Positions 37,204 through 44,934 of a DNA stretch of 64,000 bases are shown in pieces. Origin of the DNA: an uncultured bacterium (GTDB lineage Bacteria > Acidobacteriota > Aminicenantia > Aminicenantales > CALLJL01); the NCBI GenBank assembly GCA_938092135.1, contig CALLJL010000023.1:124001-188000 (forward strand). Direction: 5' to 3'. The position numbers and the translations under genes are program-made. Position 1 is the stretch's first letter; every line of letters starts with the position of its first letter. The notes beneath the pieces were generated by a model. The model was not told the DNA's origin. It was given only the letters and a program-made list of their open reading frames with translations, and did not search any database.

Positions 37204-37503
37204 CTGTTATCTTCTTTTTTATCGCTTCTGAACCAAGATTTGGTTCGATTTTTATTCGTCCTTCAACGAGCGCCATATCTTCTTTTCATCACTTAATAGC
37301 TTCCAGGCCTATTTCATTTTTTAAACCGGGGCGAGCTTATTTGCTTTGATTTGAGCCTGGTCGCTGGCTCAGTTTTCTGTTTACCATCTAAGATTAAAAA
37401 ACTGGCTTCATATAGTACTTTAGTTGAAGAAATAGAAATTTTCTGCAGGGGAAAGTTCCGATTCTCTGATGGAAGCGAGGCGAAAACCAAGAGTTCTCTA
37501 TAG
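37204..37503 (+). pseudogene. Decayed gene after the ABC exporter, possibly a lost second permease
   Basis: One frame stays open for 100 codons from 37204 to a TAG at 37501-37503 except for a tandem TAA-TAG at 37294-37299. Upstream of the double stop it reads as a membrane-protein start (FLSLLNQDLVRFLFVLQR, then APYLLFIT). Downstream it reads LPGLFHFLNRGELICFDLSL. There is no good start codon. Near 37440 a second frame ending EARRKPRVLYR also looks coding. The position behind a single-permease exporter suggests a decayed partner gene. It ends 57 bases before tRNA-Arg. Confidence 0.45.
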
Positions 37504-37560
37504 ATGAGCTTGCTTGAGGCCAGGGATTGCGCTATAAATAAAATCGAAGTTTTTTAGGGC

Positions 37561-37636
37561 GCGCCTGTAGCTCAGTGGATAGAGCGACGGACTCCGGATC
37601 CGTAGGTCGCAGGTTCGACTCCTGTCAGGCGCGCCA
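37561..37636 (+). tRNA. tRNA-Arg (anticodon CCG)
   Basis: Acceptor GCGCCTG pairs with CAGGCGC, D stem GCTC/GAGC, anticodon stem ACGGA/TCCGT with loop CTCCGGA, T arm GCAGG-TTCGACT-CCTGT. Anticodon CCG reads CGG (Arg). The discriminator G at 37633 is followed by CCA at 37634-37636, unlike the other two tRNAs here. Flanking GGC before and GCC after could extend the acceptor helix by three pairs in the precursor. Confidence 0.95.
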
Positions 37637-37723
37637 TGTCCATAATCTTTTTATTTAATGGCAAAATAGAATATTAATAGCTCCAATCTCCTAGCAATCT
37701 CGTCTCCTTGAGATTCCTAAGAA

Positions 37724-38050
37724 TCACTGCGTCATCCAGGCCAAAATTAATTTCGATTTTTTGGCCGATATTTTTTCAATGGACCCTTCCTGGTTGATAA
37801 AAACCTGATAAGTATAGCCCATCGGATTCTCGAAAATGAGCTTTCCCTTTTTGCTTTGATCCTGGGATAACCGCCTGAAATAGAAGCTCGCTCCATGGCG
37901 GCTGAGGGAATAATCAACTCGAGCGACCACATCGTTTCCTTCGCCTAGCCAGATCATAAACTTTTCCAGAATGTTCTGCTCGATTCTTATTTTAAACGGC
38001 TCTGTTTTAGAATAAAACCTTCTCCCGACAAGCAATTCTTCCTTGGGCAT
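37724..38050 (-). pseudogene. Downstream part of a frameshifted small exported protein (LolA-like?)
   Basis: This 108-codon frame carries strand-rich, soluble sequence (FYSKTEPFKIRIEQNILEK, then VVARVDYSLSRHGASFYFRR) resembling periplasmic lipoprotein-carrier-like folds with alternating hydrophobic strands. It has no signal peptide of its own; the signal is encoded in the overlapping upstream frame ending at 37987. Loss of one base in the TTTT run near 38010, or in the A run near 38050, would explain the split. The joined product would be about 165 residues. Confidence 0.5.
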
Positions 38051-38229
38051 ATTTTTTCTAATGCCTCGCGGCTACCCTGAGCTTTAATCGATCTTTCAAT
38101 GATTTCATCGGCGCTTAAATGGATTTCAGGGAAGCTTGCTAGAATTATGGCCAAAAGTGGAATGACCAGAATAAAGAAATTCGTTAATTTTGGTTTTTTC
38201 TCATCTCCTTTCTGATCAGGCCGAGCCAT
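37987..38229 (-). pseudogene. Upstream part (signal peptide) of the same frameshifted gene
   Basis: 80 codons with a basic start, a signal helix (FFILVIPLLAIILASF) and DEIIERSIKAQGSREALEKI, which is how many LolA-like exported proteins begin after the signal. It then runs into KQSRLK and a stop, while the overlapping frame continues with a coherent domain. Together the two form one broken gene on the minus strand, downstream of the symporter unit. Confidence 0.5.
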
Positions 38230-38334
38230 CCATAAAAATTATTAAAATACCAATCTCCAGCCGACCAGATGTTTCATTGAAAGAGAGGGCTCAAAATATC
38301 CCTCCTCCTGCTCCGCGGTTTGACTTAAAATTTT

Positions 38335-38487
38335 TTAATTGTTTTTTAAATTGTCAAAATCTATTTTTCTTCTTTTCATTTTTCCCTGGACAAGAGAGAA
38401 AAATTCTCGTGCCGGGAAAATGATCCAGAGAACAAAAATGACTGCTCCCGTTAACCAGATCAACCAGGAGAGAAGATCTAGCTTCAT
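38335..38487 (-). CDS. Small membrane protein, symporter accessory type
   Basis: A 50-residue protein, MKLDLLSWLIWLTG at the start, with one transmembrane helix, then WIIFPAREFF and a lysine/arginine-rich tail. Small one-helix proteins with a W-rich start and a WxxFP-xxE end are known next to sodium/solute symporter genes (symporter small accessory proteins), and this one lies 178 bases downstream of such a gene on the same strand. The role is probably a subunit or stabiliser of that transporter. A 71-codon frame between the two is not convincing. Confidence 0.65.
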   Translation of the reverse strand: MKLDLLSWLIWLTGAVIFVLWIIFPAREFFSLVQGKMKRRKIDFDNLKNN

Positions 38488-38664
38488 TTTCTTCAGAATT
38501 TCACCAGAGAGATTTTCTGTTTAAAATAAGCTGAAATTGATGGGATAAGGCCAGCAATTGATTTAATTGAATCAACTGGTTTAACTTTGACCCAAGTGAG
38601 GCTATTGCTTTCCATTCTGAGCGACTCAGGTTGATTATATTTTTTAATTTTTAACATATCAATT

Positions 38665-40323
38665 TCAATCATAGACCAGGCGAACAAGACCGGAAAGAAA
38701 ATAAACAATCATCGAACCAAGGGAAAGATAGGTCGCAATTTTGTTGAAGCCAAGGCCGCCCAGCAAAATACCAACAATAAAAATGACTAGGGAAAGAAAG
38801 AAAATAAAAAGAGCTATTCTTCCTTTTTTTGATTGGGGGAAAAGATAAAAGGGCCGACCTGAGGTCATTTCTTCAGGTGATGGTTTAAAAGCTTCCCTTA
38901 TAATCATAGATTTTGGTTTGCCTCTATCAAAGTAAGTTATTAGTGGAGTGATGATCAAAGCTGTGGCGGCGCTCACAAAGGTGGCAATAGTCGTGCGATT
39001 TGGATGTTGGGCAAAAAGATAGAAGACACTCAAGGCGCCCATCAAAGCTCCTGAAAGATAACCGGCGAAGGCTGCCGTGATGGTTGTCCGGCTCCAGAAG
39101 AGACCATAAATGATGGCGATAACAAAAAGAGGCATATCCATTATGCCAATGATGAGCAAATAGGCATTAACGGCCCCGAGCTGACGGGCGTAAAGGGAAA
39201 AGATAATCATCAGTGAGCCAATAAGGACGGTAATGAATCGGGCGATAAGAAGGGTGGCCTTCGGCGATGGTGGCGTTCGCTTAAGGCGGGCATAAATATC
39301 GCTTGTAAAAAGAGTCGCGGTTGAATTGATATTGGAACTGATGGTCGACATCTGAGCTGAAAGCAGTCCGCAAAGAATAAGACCAAAGATTCCCGTCGGC
39401 ACAAAGCGAACTAACATTTCAGGAATAACGGCATCAGCTACCTTTATTTCAGGATTGATAACTCTGGCTGCAAGCCCAGGAAGATACCAAAGAAGGGCAA
39501 AAGGAGTAGTTTGGATACCCGAAAGAACCAGACCTTTAGCGACAGCGCGAACGTCCCGGCCCGAAAAGGCTCGCTGGAGCATTCCCTGATCAGTACAGGC
39601 CCATTGAAGGCCAAGAAGAAAAATAGCTAAGATGAAGGCCCAGTTAAGCTGGCCTGACTGAGGTACTAATTCAAGATGTCCGGGTGGCAAATTCCGAATA
39701 ATACCTTTAAAGCCTCCGGCAGCGTTCATAATCAGGGGGAAAAAGACTAAAGCGCCAAGAAGCATCAGGCTAAATTGGAGGGTATCGGTTAGGGCAACCG
39801 ACCACATGCCGCCGGCGGTGGTATAAATGATGGTAATGACAGAGAAAATTAGAGCCCAGAGAAGATAGGATTCCTGCCCTGAATGGGTAATAATAATAGC
39901 CGCTGTGGCTCCAGTATATAAAACTATTCCCAGCCAGAAGGAAAGCCGGATAATCCAGAGAGAAGCAATCAGCAAACGCATTGGTCGGCCATATCTTATC
40001 TCCAAAAATTCGGGAATAGTGCGAATTTCGAGCCGGCGAAGAATGGGGAGAACAAAGAGGCCGGCAGCAACTAAGGCCATATTGCCCGTCCAGGTATGCC
40101 AGACAATCGAAATTCCCTGTTCATAAGCCTTGCCGGCCTGTCCGATAAAACTGTAAAGGTTAACATTGGTGGCGGTTAAGGCCGCAGCCAGAATAAAAGG
40201 TGGTAACAATCGACCAGCCACAAAATAATCATCTGGTTTCTCAATCCATTTAAAAAAAATTGAACCAAAAATGAACAGAAATGTTAGAAATAAAATTAGA
40301 ATAACTAAATCAATACCAGTCAT
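38665..40323 (-). CDS. Sodium/solute symporter family transporter
   Basis: 552 residues with about 13-14 transmembrane helices of the SSF (PutP/SGLT) type. The family pattern is visible in GYLSGALMGAL and in LSAQMSTISSNINSTATLFTSDIY (about 322-345), the unwound helix 8 region that carries the Na+ site Ser/Thr residues. Substrate cannot be told from sequence: sugars, amino acids, acids or nucleosides are all possible. It starts at ATG 40323 and leads a unit with the small accessory protein. Confidence 0.88.
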   Translation of the reverse strand: MTGIDLVILILFLTFLFIFGSIFFKWIEKPDDYFVAGRLLPPFILAAALTATNVNLYSFIGQAGKAYEQGISIVWHTWTGNMALVAAGLFVLPILRRLEIRTIPEFLEIRYGRPMRLLIASLWIIRLSFWLGIVLYTGATAAIIITHSGQESYLLWALIFSVITIIYTTAGGMWSVALTDTLQFSLMLLGALVFFPLIMNAAGGFKGIIRNLPPGHLELVPQSGQLNWAFILAIFLLGLQWACTDQGMLQRAFSGRDVRAVAKGLVLSGIQTTPFALLWYLPGLAARVINPEIKVADAVIPEMLVRFVPTGIFGLILCGLLSAQMSTISSNINSTATLFTSDIYARLKRTPPSPKATLLIARFITVLIGSLMIIFSLYARQLGAVNAYLLIIGIMDMPLFVIAIIYGLFWSRTTITAAFAGYLSGALMGALSVFYLFAQHPNRTTIATFVSAATALIITPLITYFDRGKPKSMIIREAFKPSPEEMTSGRPFYLFPQSKKGRIALFIFFLSLVIFIVGILLGGLGFNKIATYLSLGSMIVYFLSGLVRLVYD

Positions 40324-40804
40324 ATCTAAACTTAATTGTTTTTATTCTATATTTATGCTGACGATGTCAAGGGCCAGCGCAAAGGAAGAAATATTTTTCT
40401 CTTAAAATGAAGAAACAGAAAAGAAATAAGACTTAATCGGAATAAATTAATCTTAATAAATTAAGGCAAAAGTTAAATCAAGCCAAATTAAAATCTCAGA
40501 ACAATATTTAGAGTGACTAAACAAGACATTGCTGGATTGAAGGAATAGATAATTTTTCTTCAGCCAAAATTCCTTCAATTTGGCCTGCTATAGGGAGATA
40601 AAGAAATATAGGGAAATAAAAGAAATGAATTGATTGGATTTCTAAGGCCAAACTTTTTTATTCAGAAAGCAGAATTAAAGAAGCTGGGGAGAGGAAAAAT
40701 AAGTCAAAGATAAAGGAAACAGAGCTAATTGATTTTTAAAAGAATAGCTATATAATAAAATAATAAAAAGCGAGAAAGAAATTTAAATAAAAGGATTGAT
40801 ATTT
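40324..40804. other. AT-rich intergenic stretch with an inverted repeat
   Basis: No gene is seen. An 11-bp perfect inverted repeat (ATTGAAGGAAT at 40536-40546 and ATTCCTTCAAT at 40569-40579) forms a stem with a 22-base loop. It may be an operator or a stem in the leader of the plus-strand operon. The remainder is purine-rich AT sequence, with a promoter near its right end. Confidence 0.5.
40729..40756 (+). promoter_or_regulatory. Sigma-70-type promoter for the thioredoxin/CXXC/Fe-S operon
   Basis: TTGATT (40729-40734), a 16-base spacer and a perfect TATAAT (40751-40756) lie 48 bases before the ATG at 40805, which has AAAGGA upstream. Confidence 0.55.
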
Positions 40805-41407
40805 ATGAAAATATTAAAAATTATTTTTACTTTTTTATTTTTTATCAATTTTTGTGAGGCCATCCTGAAAAAAGGAGATGCTTTTCTGCCATTTGCCTTA
40901 AAAAGCCTTGAGGGAAAGATTTTTGAGGCAACAGTGGAGAACGGGCAGTTAACCCTAAGACAGAAAGACGCTTCTGGAAATTTGCTCTCAACCGTCAGGC
41001 CGGAAGTTATTCTTTTGGATTTCTGGGCAACCTGGTGCCTTCCCTGTCGGGCCGCAATGCCTCACTTAGAGCGCCTTTATAATCAATTTCTAACCGAGGA
41101 AAAGAATAAAGGGCGGCTTGAATTTTTCGGCATTGCTCTTGACCAGCAAGGAGCTGCTGTGGTTAAGACTTTTCTCCAAAAAATAAAATTGTCCTATCCC
41201 CAGCTCTGCAGTCCCACGAGTTCCTTAGAGGCTGGGCTGATTAGTTCTCCCCAAGAGATGGCCTCAATGTATAAAATTCAGGAAATACCAGTAGTTTATC
41301 TAATTAATCGCGAGGGTAAAATTATTTATGCCCACGTTGGTTTTAAAGAAGAATATATAAAAGAATTAGAAGATATTATTTCGTCTTTGCTTAGTCAAAC
41401 AAGATGA
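40805..41407 (+). CDS. Exported thioredoxin-fold protein (TlpA-like)
   Basis: 200 residues from the ATG at 40805 (a TTG three codons earlier lacks a ribosome site). A signal/anchor helix (about 1-20) precedes a thioredoxin fold with the active site DFWATWCLPCRAAMPHL and a cis-proline in IQEIPVVYLINREG. The protein would handle disulfides outside the cytoplasm. It starts a three-gene group with a CXXC mini-protein, separated by one base, and a membrane Fe-S protein. Confidence 0.87.
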   Translation: MKILKIIFTFLFFINFCEAILKKGDAFLPFALKSLEGKIFEATVENGQLTLRQKDASGNLLSTVRPEVILLDFWATWCLPCRAAMPHLERLYNQFLTEEKNKGRLEFFGIALDQQGAAVVKTFLQKIKLSYPQLCSPTSSLEAGLISSPQEMASMYKIQEIPVVYLINREGKIIYAHVGFKEEYIKELEDIISSLLSQTR

Positions 41408-41408
41408 G

Positions 41409-41585
41409 ATGAATAAGAAGTCGGGTTCAACGAAAGCCAAATCGATCTGGCAACAACACTGGTTAGCCTTGAGCCTTCTAGGAATTAGTCTTTTATTAAT
41501 GATTCTTGGACTCCTTTCAGGAGAATACAAAAGTGTGCTTGAAAAGGCGATGACCATTTGCCTTGATTGTATCGGTATTGGTTAA
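41409..41585 (+). CDS. CXXC mini-protein of the CD1871A type
   Basis: A 58-residue protein with a basic N-terminus, one transmembrane helix (about 20-38) and a conserved tail TICLDCIGIG. The same C-terminal CxxCIGIG ending defines the CD1871A family of CXXC-motif mini-proteins, which are found between thioredoxin-like and 4Fe-4S membrane protein genes. The gene begins one base after the preceding stop. The motif suggests a membrane thiol relay; no activity has been shown that I know of. Confidence 0.8.
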   Translation: MNKKSGSTKAKSIWQQHWLALSLLGISLLLMILGLLSGEYKSVLEKAMTICLDCIGIG

Positions 41586-41639
41586 AGTAATCTGCTTAAG
41601 ATCCAATGAACTTTGAAACCTTATGAAGATTGAAGGATA

Positions 41640-42536
41640 GTGACCAGAGAAAAAAAACGCCGTTTTTTCCAGGTGGGTGCAGCTTTGGCCTTTAATGCTT
41701 ATTTACCTGCCTTTTTTCGCGCCGGTATCTTTCAGGGAAAAATCAAGGGCCTTTGTCTTCCCAGTCTTAATTGCTATTCCTGTCCCTCAGCCATTGGTGC
41801 TTGTCCCATTGGTTCCCTTCAGGCCGGTCTGGCTTCTTTTCGTCTTCATTTAGAGGCGGGTCAAAGGCAATTTGGTCTCTACGTTCTCGGCTTCTTAACC
41901 CTTGTTGGCAGTCTGGTGGGTCGTCTGCCCTGTGGCTGGCTCTGTCCTTTTGGTCTTTTCCAGGAATTGATTCATCAAAAAAAGTGGGTCAAATTTAAAT
42001 TGCCCCGCCTTTTAACCCATTTTCGTTATCTAATGCTTCTCCTTCTGGTTATTCTTTTACCCCTGATAATCGTTGACGAGTTTGGACTTGGCCAGACTTG
42101 GTTCTGTAAATGGGTTTGCCCAGCTGGAACCTTCGAAGCCGGGTTGCCCCTAATTATTCTTAACAAAAGTTTAAGGTCGCAAATTGGCTTCCTATTTAGC
42201 TGGAAATTGGCTATTTTAGGCCTTTTTATTCTCTTCATGCTTTTCATCAATCGACCTTTTTGTCGCACCACCTGTCCTCTTGGAGCGATTTGGGGACTTT
42301 TCAATCGGGCCAGCCTTTTCCAGCTTTTGGTTAATGAGGAAAGCTGTCTTCGTTGCCTAAAATGTCAGCAAGTTTGTCCGGTAGAAATTGACCCGGCTAC
42401 AAATCCAAAAAGTGCCGATTGCATTCGCTGTCTTCGCTGTGTTGATGCCTGTCAGTATGGTGCTCTGAGCTATTCTTTTCTTTTCTGGCCAAAGAAGCAA
42501 TTTAAGCCTGTAATTAGCCCAACAACGGATTCCTAG
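41640..42536 (+). CDS. Membrane 4Fe-4S protein (NapH/YccM-like)
   Basis: 298 residues from a GTG at 41640. Four membrane helices are interspersed with cysteine loops: CPSAIGACPIG, CGWLCPFGLFQ, CKWVCPAGTFE and CRTTCPLGAIWG. A C-terminal 2[4Fe-4S] ferredoxin domain follows (CLRCLKCQQVCP and CIRCLRCVDACQ). NapH/YccM-type proteins pass electrons across or along the membrane. Here it likely supplies or accepts electrons for the CXXC mini-protein and thioredoxin encoded upstream, which is inference from gene order. Confidence 0.85.
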   Translation: MTREKKRRFFQVGAALAFNAYLPAFFRAGIFQGKIKGLCLPSLNCYSCPSAIGACPIGSLQAGLASFRLHLEAGQRQFGLYVLGFLTLVGSLVGRLPCGWLCPFGLFQELIHQKKWVKFKLPRLLTHFRYLMLLLLVILLPLIIVDEFGLGQTWFCKWVCPAGTFEAGLPLIILNKSLRSQIGFLFSWKLAILGLFILFMLFINRPFCRTTCPLGAIWGLFNRASLFQLLVNEESCLRCLKCQQVCPVEIDPATNPKSADCIRCLRCVDACQYGALSYSFLFWPKKQFKPVISPTTDS

Positions 42537-42641
42537 CATTGAATGATCTTTGGATTGAAACAAAGAAGAGACCCTTTTAGGCTTCAAAAGCTGTTTAGAT
42601 AGCCAAGAATATAAAGATTCTTCCGCCCTGGCATTATTTAA

Positions 42642-43700
42642 TTGTCTTTTATCCTTGGTTTTTTTAAAATCAGCTTAGTCGCCGTGACGAGCGTTAAACG
42701 ATTGAAGCTGTCCCTGATTCTTTTCATCTCCATTTTTTTAATTGGCACTTTGGGCTTTAAATTAACTGGCGGTGAGGAATGGTCAATTCTCGACTCCATT
42801 TATATGACTATCATCACCATTTCCACGGTCGGTTACGGTGAAATTGTCGACCTGAGTCAAAATCCCGCTGGTCGGGTCTTCGCCACTGTTTTTATTATCC
42901 TATCCCTAGGAACGATCGCCTTTGCTGTTTCCTCCATTACAGCCTTTGTGGTTGAAGGCGAACTAAAAAATGTTCTTGGGAGAAAAAAAATGGCAAAGGA
43001 AATTCAAAAGCTTTCAGATCACTATATTGTCTGTGGGAGCGATGAAACTGCTCAGACAGCCATCCAGGAACTGTTGCTGACCAAGCGACCTTTTGTGGTA
43101 ATTGAGCCTTCAGCCGAAAGGATTGACAAATTAAAGTCGCTTGGTTCGATTCTCTTTATTCAAGGAGACCCGACAGATGAACAGGTCTTAAAACAGGCCG
43201 GAATAGATCGGGCCAAAGGAGTTTTTCTTTCTCTGTCCACCGATGAGGCTAATCTTTTTGGTACAGTGACCATAAGAAGTCTCAATCCCCATATTCGCCT
43301 TGTTGTTAAGGTTATTGATATTCGCTCCCAGGCAAAGATGATAAAAGCCGGGGCTAATAGCGCCATTTCGCCGGCTTTCATTGGGGGGATGAGAATGGTT
43401 TCAGAAATGGTCCGGCCCGAAGCGACAACCTTCTTAGACATGATGCTGCGTGATAAGGAAAGAGTACTAAGAGTAGAAGAGGTTCTCGTCAACCCTGATT
43501 CGCCTCTCTGTGGTCAAAGCCTGGCAGAGGCCGCTATTGAGGAAAAAACCGGGGCTCTCCTGGTGGCGATCAAGAGGGCGGACTCCTCTGATTATGAGTT
43601 TAATCCTCCCCGTTCCCATCGAATAGAGGCCGGAGAAACCTTAATTCTTATCGCCACACCCGAGATGATTGAAAAAATAAAATCTTTATCTTCCGCCTGA
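42642..43700 (+). CDS. Potassium channel with RCK (TrkA-N/TrkA-C) domains
   Basis: 352 residues. Two transmembrane helices flank a pore loop with the K+ selectivity filter STVGYGE (about 61-67). A cytoplasmic RCK domain follows: the TrkA-N Rossmann core (HYIVCGSDETAQTAIQELL) and TrkA-C (about 280-350). This is the Kch/MthK-type architecture in which nucleotide or Ca2+ binding gates the pore. The frame opens with TTG at 42642; a GTG at 42684 could also be used, and neither has a strong ribosome site. Confidence 0.9.
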   Translation: MSFILGFFKISLVAVTSVKRLKLSLILFISIFLIGTLGFKLTGGEEWSILDSIYMTIITISTVGYGEIVDLSQNPAGRVFATVFIILSLGTIAFAVSSITAFVVEGELKNVLGRKKMAKEIQKLSDHYIVCGSDETAQTAIQELLLTKRPFVVIEPSAERIDKLKSLGSILFIQGDPTDEQVLKQAGIDRAKGVFLSLSTDEANLFGTVTIRSLNPHIRLVVKVIDIRSQAKMIKAGANSAISPAFIGGMRMVSEMVRPEATTFLDMMLRDKERVLRVEEVLVNPDSPLCGQSLAEAAIEEKTGALLVAIKRADSSDYEFNPPRSHRIEAGETLILIATPEMIEKIKSLSSA

Positions 43701-43708
43701 TCGGTTTC

Positions 43709-43752
43709 TGACCCCGCTGAGCTTATCTTTTAAGGGGTTAGTCTATTTTTTA
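43709..43752 (+). terminator. Probable rho-independent terminator after the channel gene
   Basis: CTGACCCC (43709-43716) can pair with GGGGTTAG (43735-43742) with one G-T pair, and is followed by TCTATTTTTT. The 18-base loop is long for a terminator, so this is moderately supported. Confidence 0.45.
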
Positions 43753-44328
43753 AATCTTATTTAATTTCTTAATACCCCAATCTAACTGGAAATGGTTAAG
43801 ACCAAAGACTTATTATCCCGGATGAGGAGCAATGAGAAAATAAAGATCAATAGAGCTTTCCATTCTAATGTCAAAAGAATCAGTGATTTTAATGAGTCAT
43901 TATTAAGAAATTTGAATTATTAAAATCGAAGTTAGGCTATGACAAAATTAATTATTTAACTAAATTTCATTTTCTTCCTGGAAAAAGGCGCGACAGATTT
44001 GAGGACTTTACTTCCTTCAAAAGGATGATTCCGCCATTGAATTTCAAGCTTTTTGGGGTTGGCGTCATCTTTAGCTTTGTAATTGGATTCTATGGTCATA
44101 TCGGCATTAGCTTCAAGGCAGGATAGAGGCTCGAGTTTTCCTTGGCCTACTTGTAATTGTCATCGAGCCATTTGTTGTCAGGGTGGAATATGAAAAACTG
44201 AGCTTTTTTCGAATGAGCTAGAAACTAAGGGATATCAAATAACTGGGAAAATAGATCATCAGCGAATTTACTTTAAATGGTTAGAGGGGTTTGACTTATA
44301 AGACCGAGTTAATTAAACTTAACCCTGT
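43753..44328. other. Intergenic stretch with remnant coding sequence before tRNA-Lys
   Basis: Apart from the remnant at 43896-44221, a 43-codon frame with ATG at 43792 (MVKTKDLLSRMRSNEK) has no ribosome site and no recognisable content. I see no promoter that stands out, although the tRNA gene at 44329 must have one. Confidence 0.4.
43896..44221 (+). pseudogene. Possible remnant of a membrane-anchored protein gene, frameshifted
   Basis: A frame without an obvious start opens after the stop at 43893-43895, reads RDRFEDFTSFKRMIPPLNF and then a hydrophobic segment (KLFGVGVIFSFVIGFYGHIG), and stops at 44124-44126. One base back, another frame continues coherently as RIEARVFLGLLVIVIEPFVV and RVEYEKLSFFR until 44219-44221. 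Adding a single G near 44117 would join them into about 108 residues with two hydrophobic helices. The layout recalls the N-terminus of membrane-anchored metallophosphoesterases, but no catalytic part is left. Confidence 0.35.
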
Positions 44329-44401
44329 GGCCCGTTAGCTCAACTGGTAGAGCAGCGGACTCTTAATCCGCGGGTTGGAGGTTCGAGTCCTCCACGGGTC
44401 A
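44329..44401 (+). tRNA. tRNA-Lys (anticodon CTT)
   Basis: Acceptor GGCCCGT pairs with ACGGGTC (one G-T), D stem GCTC/GAGC, anticodon stem GCGGA/TCCGC with loop CTCTTAA, T arm GGAGG-TTCGAGT-CCTCC. Anticodon CTT reads AAG (Lys). The discriminator is A and CCA is not encoded. The next gene starts 19 bases later. Confidence 0.95.
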
Positions 44402-44419
44402 CTTTTTTTAAGGGGAAAA

Positions 44420-44785
44420 ATGCGGGGTTTATTAGTTGGACTAATTCTTGTTCTAACCATTGTTTTGGCTTTCTATCTAATCCGCCATCAAGGGAAAAGT
44501 CAGCTTAACCACAACCAGGCTGTCCAAGAAAAGGCTATGACTGAGCTTACCAGAGTCAATTTATCCAGCCTGGAAAAAATTATTTTGGCTTTTATGAGTC
44601 AGGAAGGCCGCCTGCCTAAGGATTTTGAGGAATTAAGGCAATCTCGTTTTTTGGTTGGCCCGGCCGTTGATGCCTGGGGCCGGAAGCTCCGCCTCGAAAT
44701 TATTAGCGAAGAGAATTTTCGCCTTCTTTCCGCTGGCCCTGATGGTCAATTCGGGACCGGGGACGATATTGTCGTTTCCCGCTGA
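44420..44785 (+). CDS. GspG-like membrane-anchored protein
   Basis: 121 residues from the ATG at 44420 with AAGGGG upstream; the open frame extends back into the tRNA, which rules out the earlier start. An N-terminal transmembrane helix (about 3-22) is followed by a small domain ending in DAWGRKLRLE and AGPDGQFGTGDDIVVS. That last motif matches the Ca2+-binding C-terminal end of type II secretion pseudopilins (GspG). There is no prepilin cleavage motif, so it is a pseudopilin-like domain on a plain anchor rather than a classical major pseudopilin. Confidence 0.72.
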   Translation: MRGLLVGLILVLTIVLAFYLIRHQGKSQLNHNQAVQEKAMTELTRVNLSSLEKIILAFMSQEGRLPKDFEELRQSRFLVGPAVDAWGRKLRLEIISEENFRLLSAGPDGQFGTGDDIVVSR

Positions 44786-44934
44786 TTTATTTCCCTTTAA
44801 GTTCTGGAGGCAATTGGTTTAAAGGAGAATACTAATAGATAGCTAAAAATATTAATTTTAGCTTAATCCATTGAAAAAAAAGGCGCTTTTTGATAAATTA
44901 GATTAGATTTTGTGAAAAAAGGGAGTAACGGCAC

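Noticed and set aside
37552-37640. Integration site at tRNA-Arg(CCG)
   Set aside because: No integrase gene and no direct repeat of the tRNA 3' end were seen within the window.
38493-38708. 71-codon open frame between the symporter and its small partner
   Set aside because: It overlaps the symporter end, has no hydrophobic or family pattern and a weak start.
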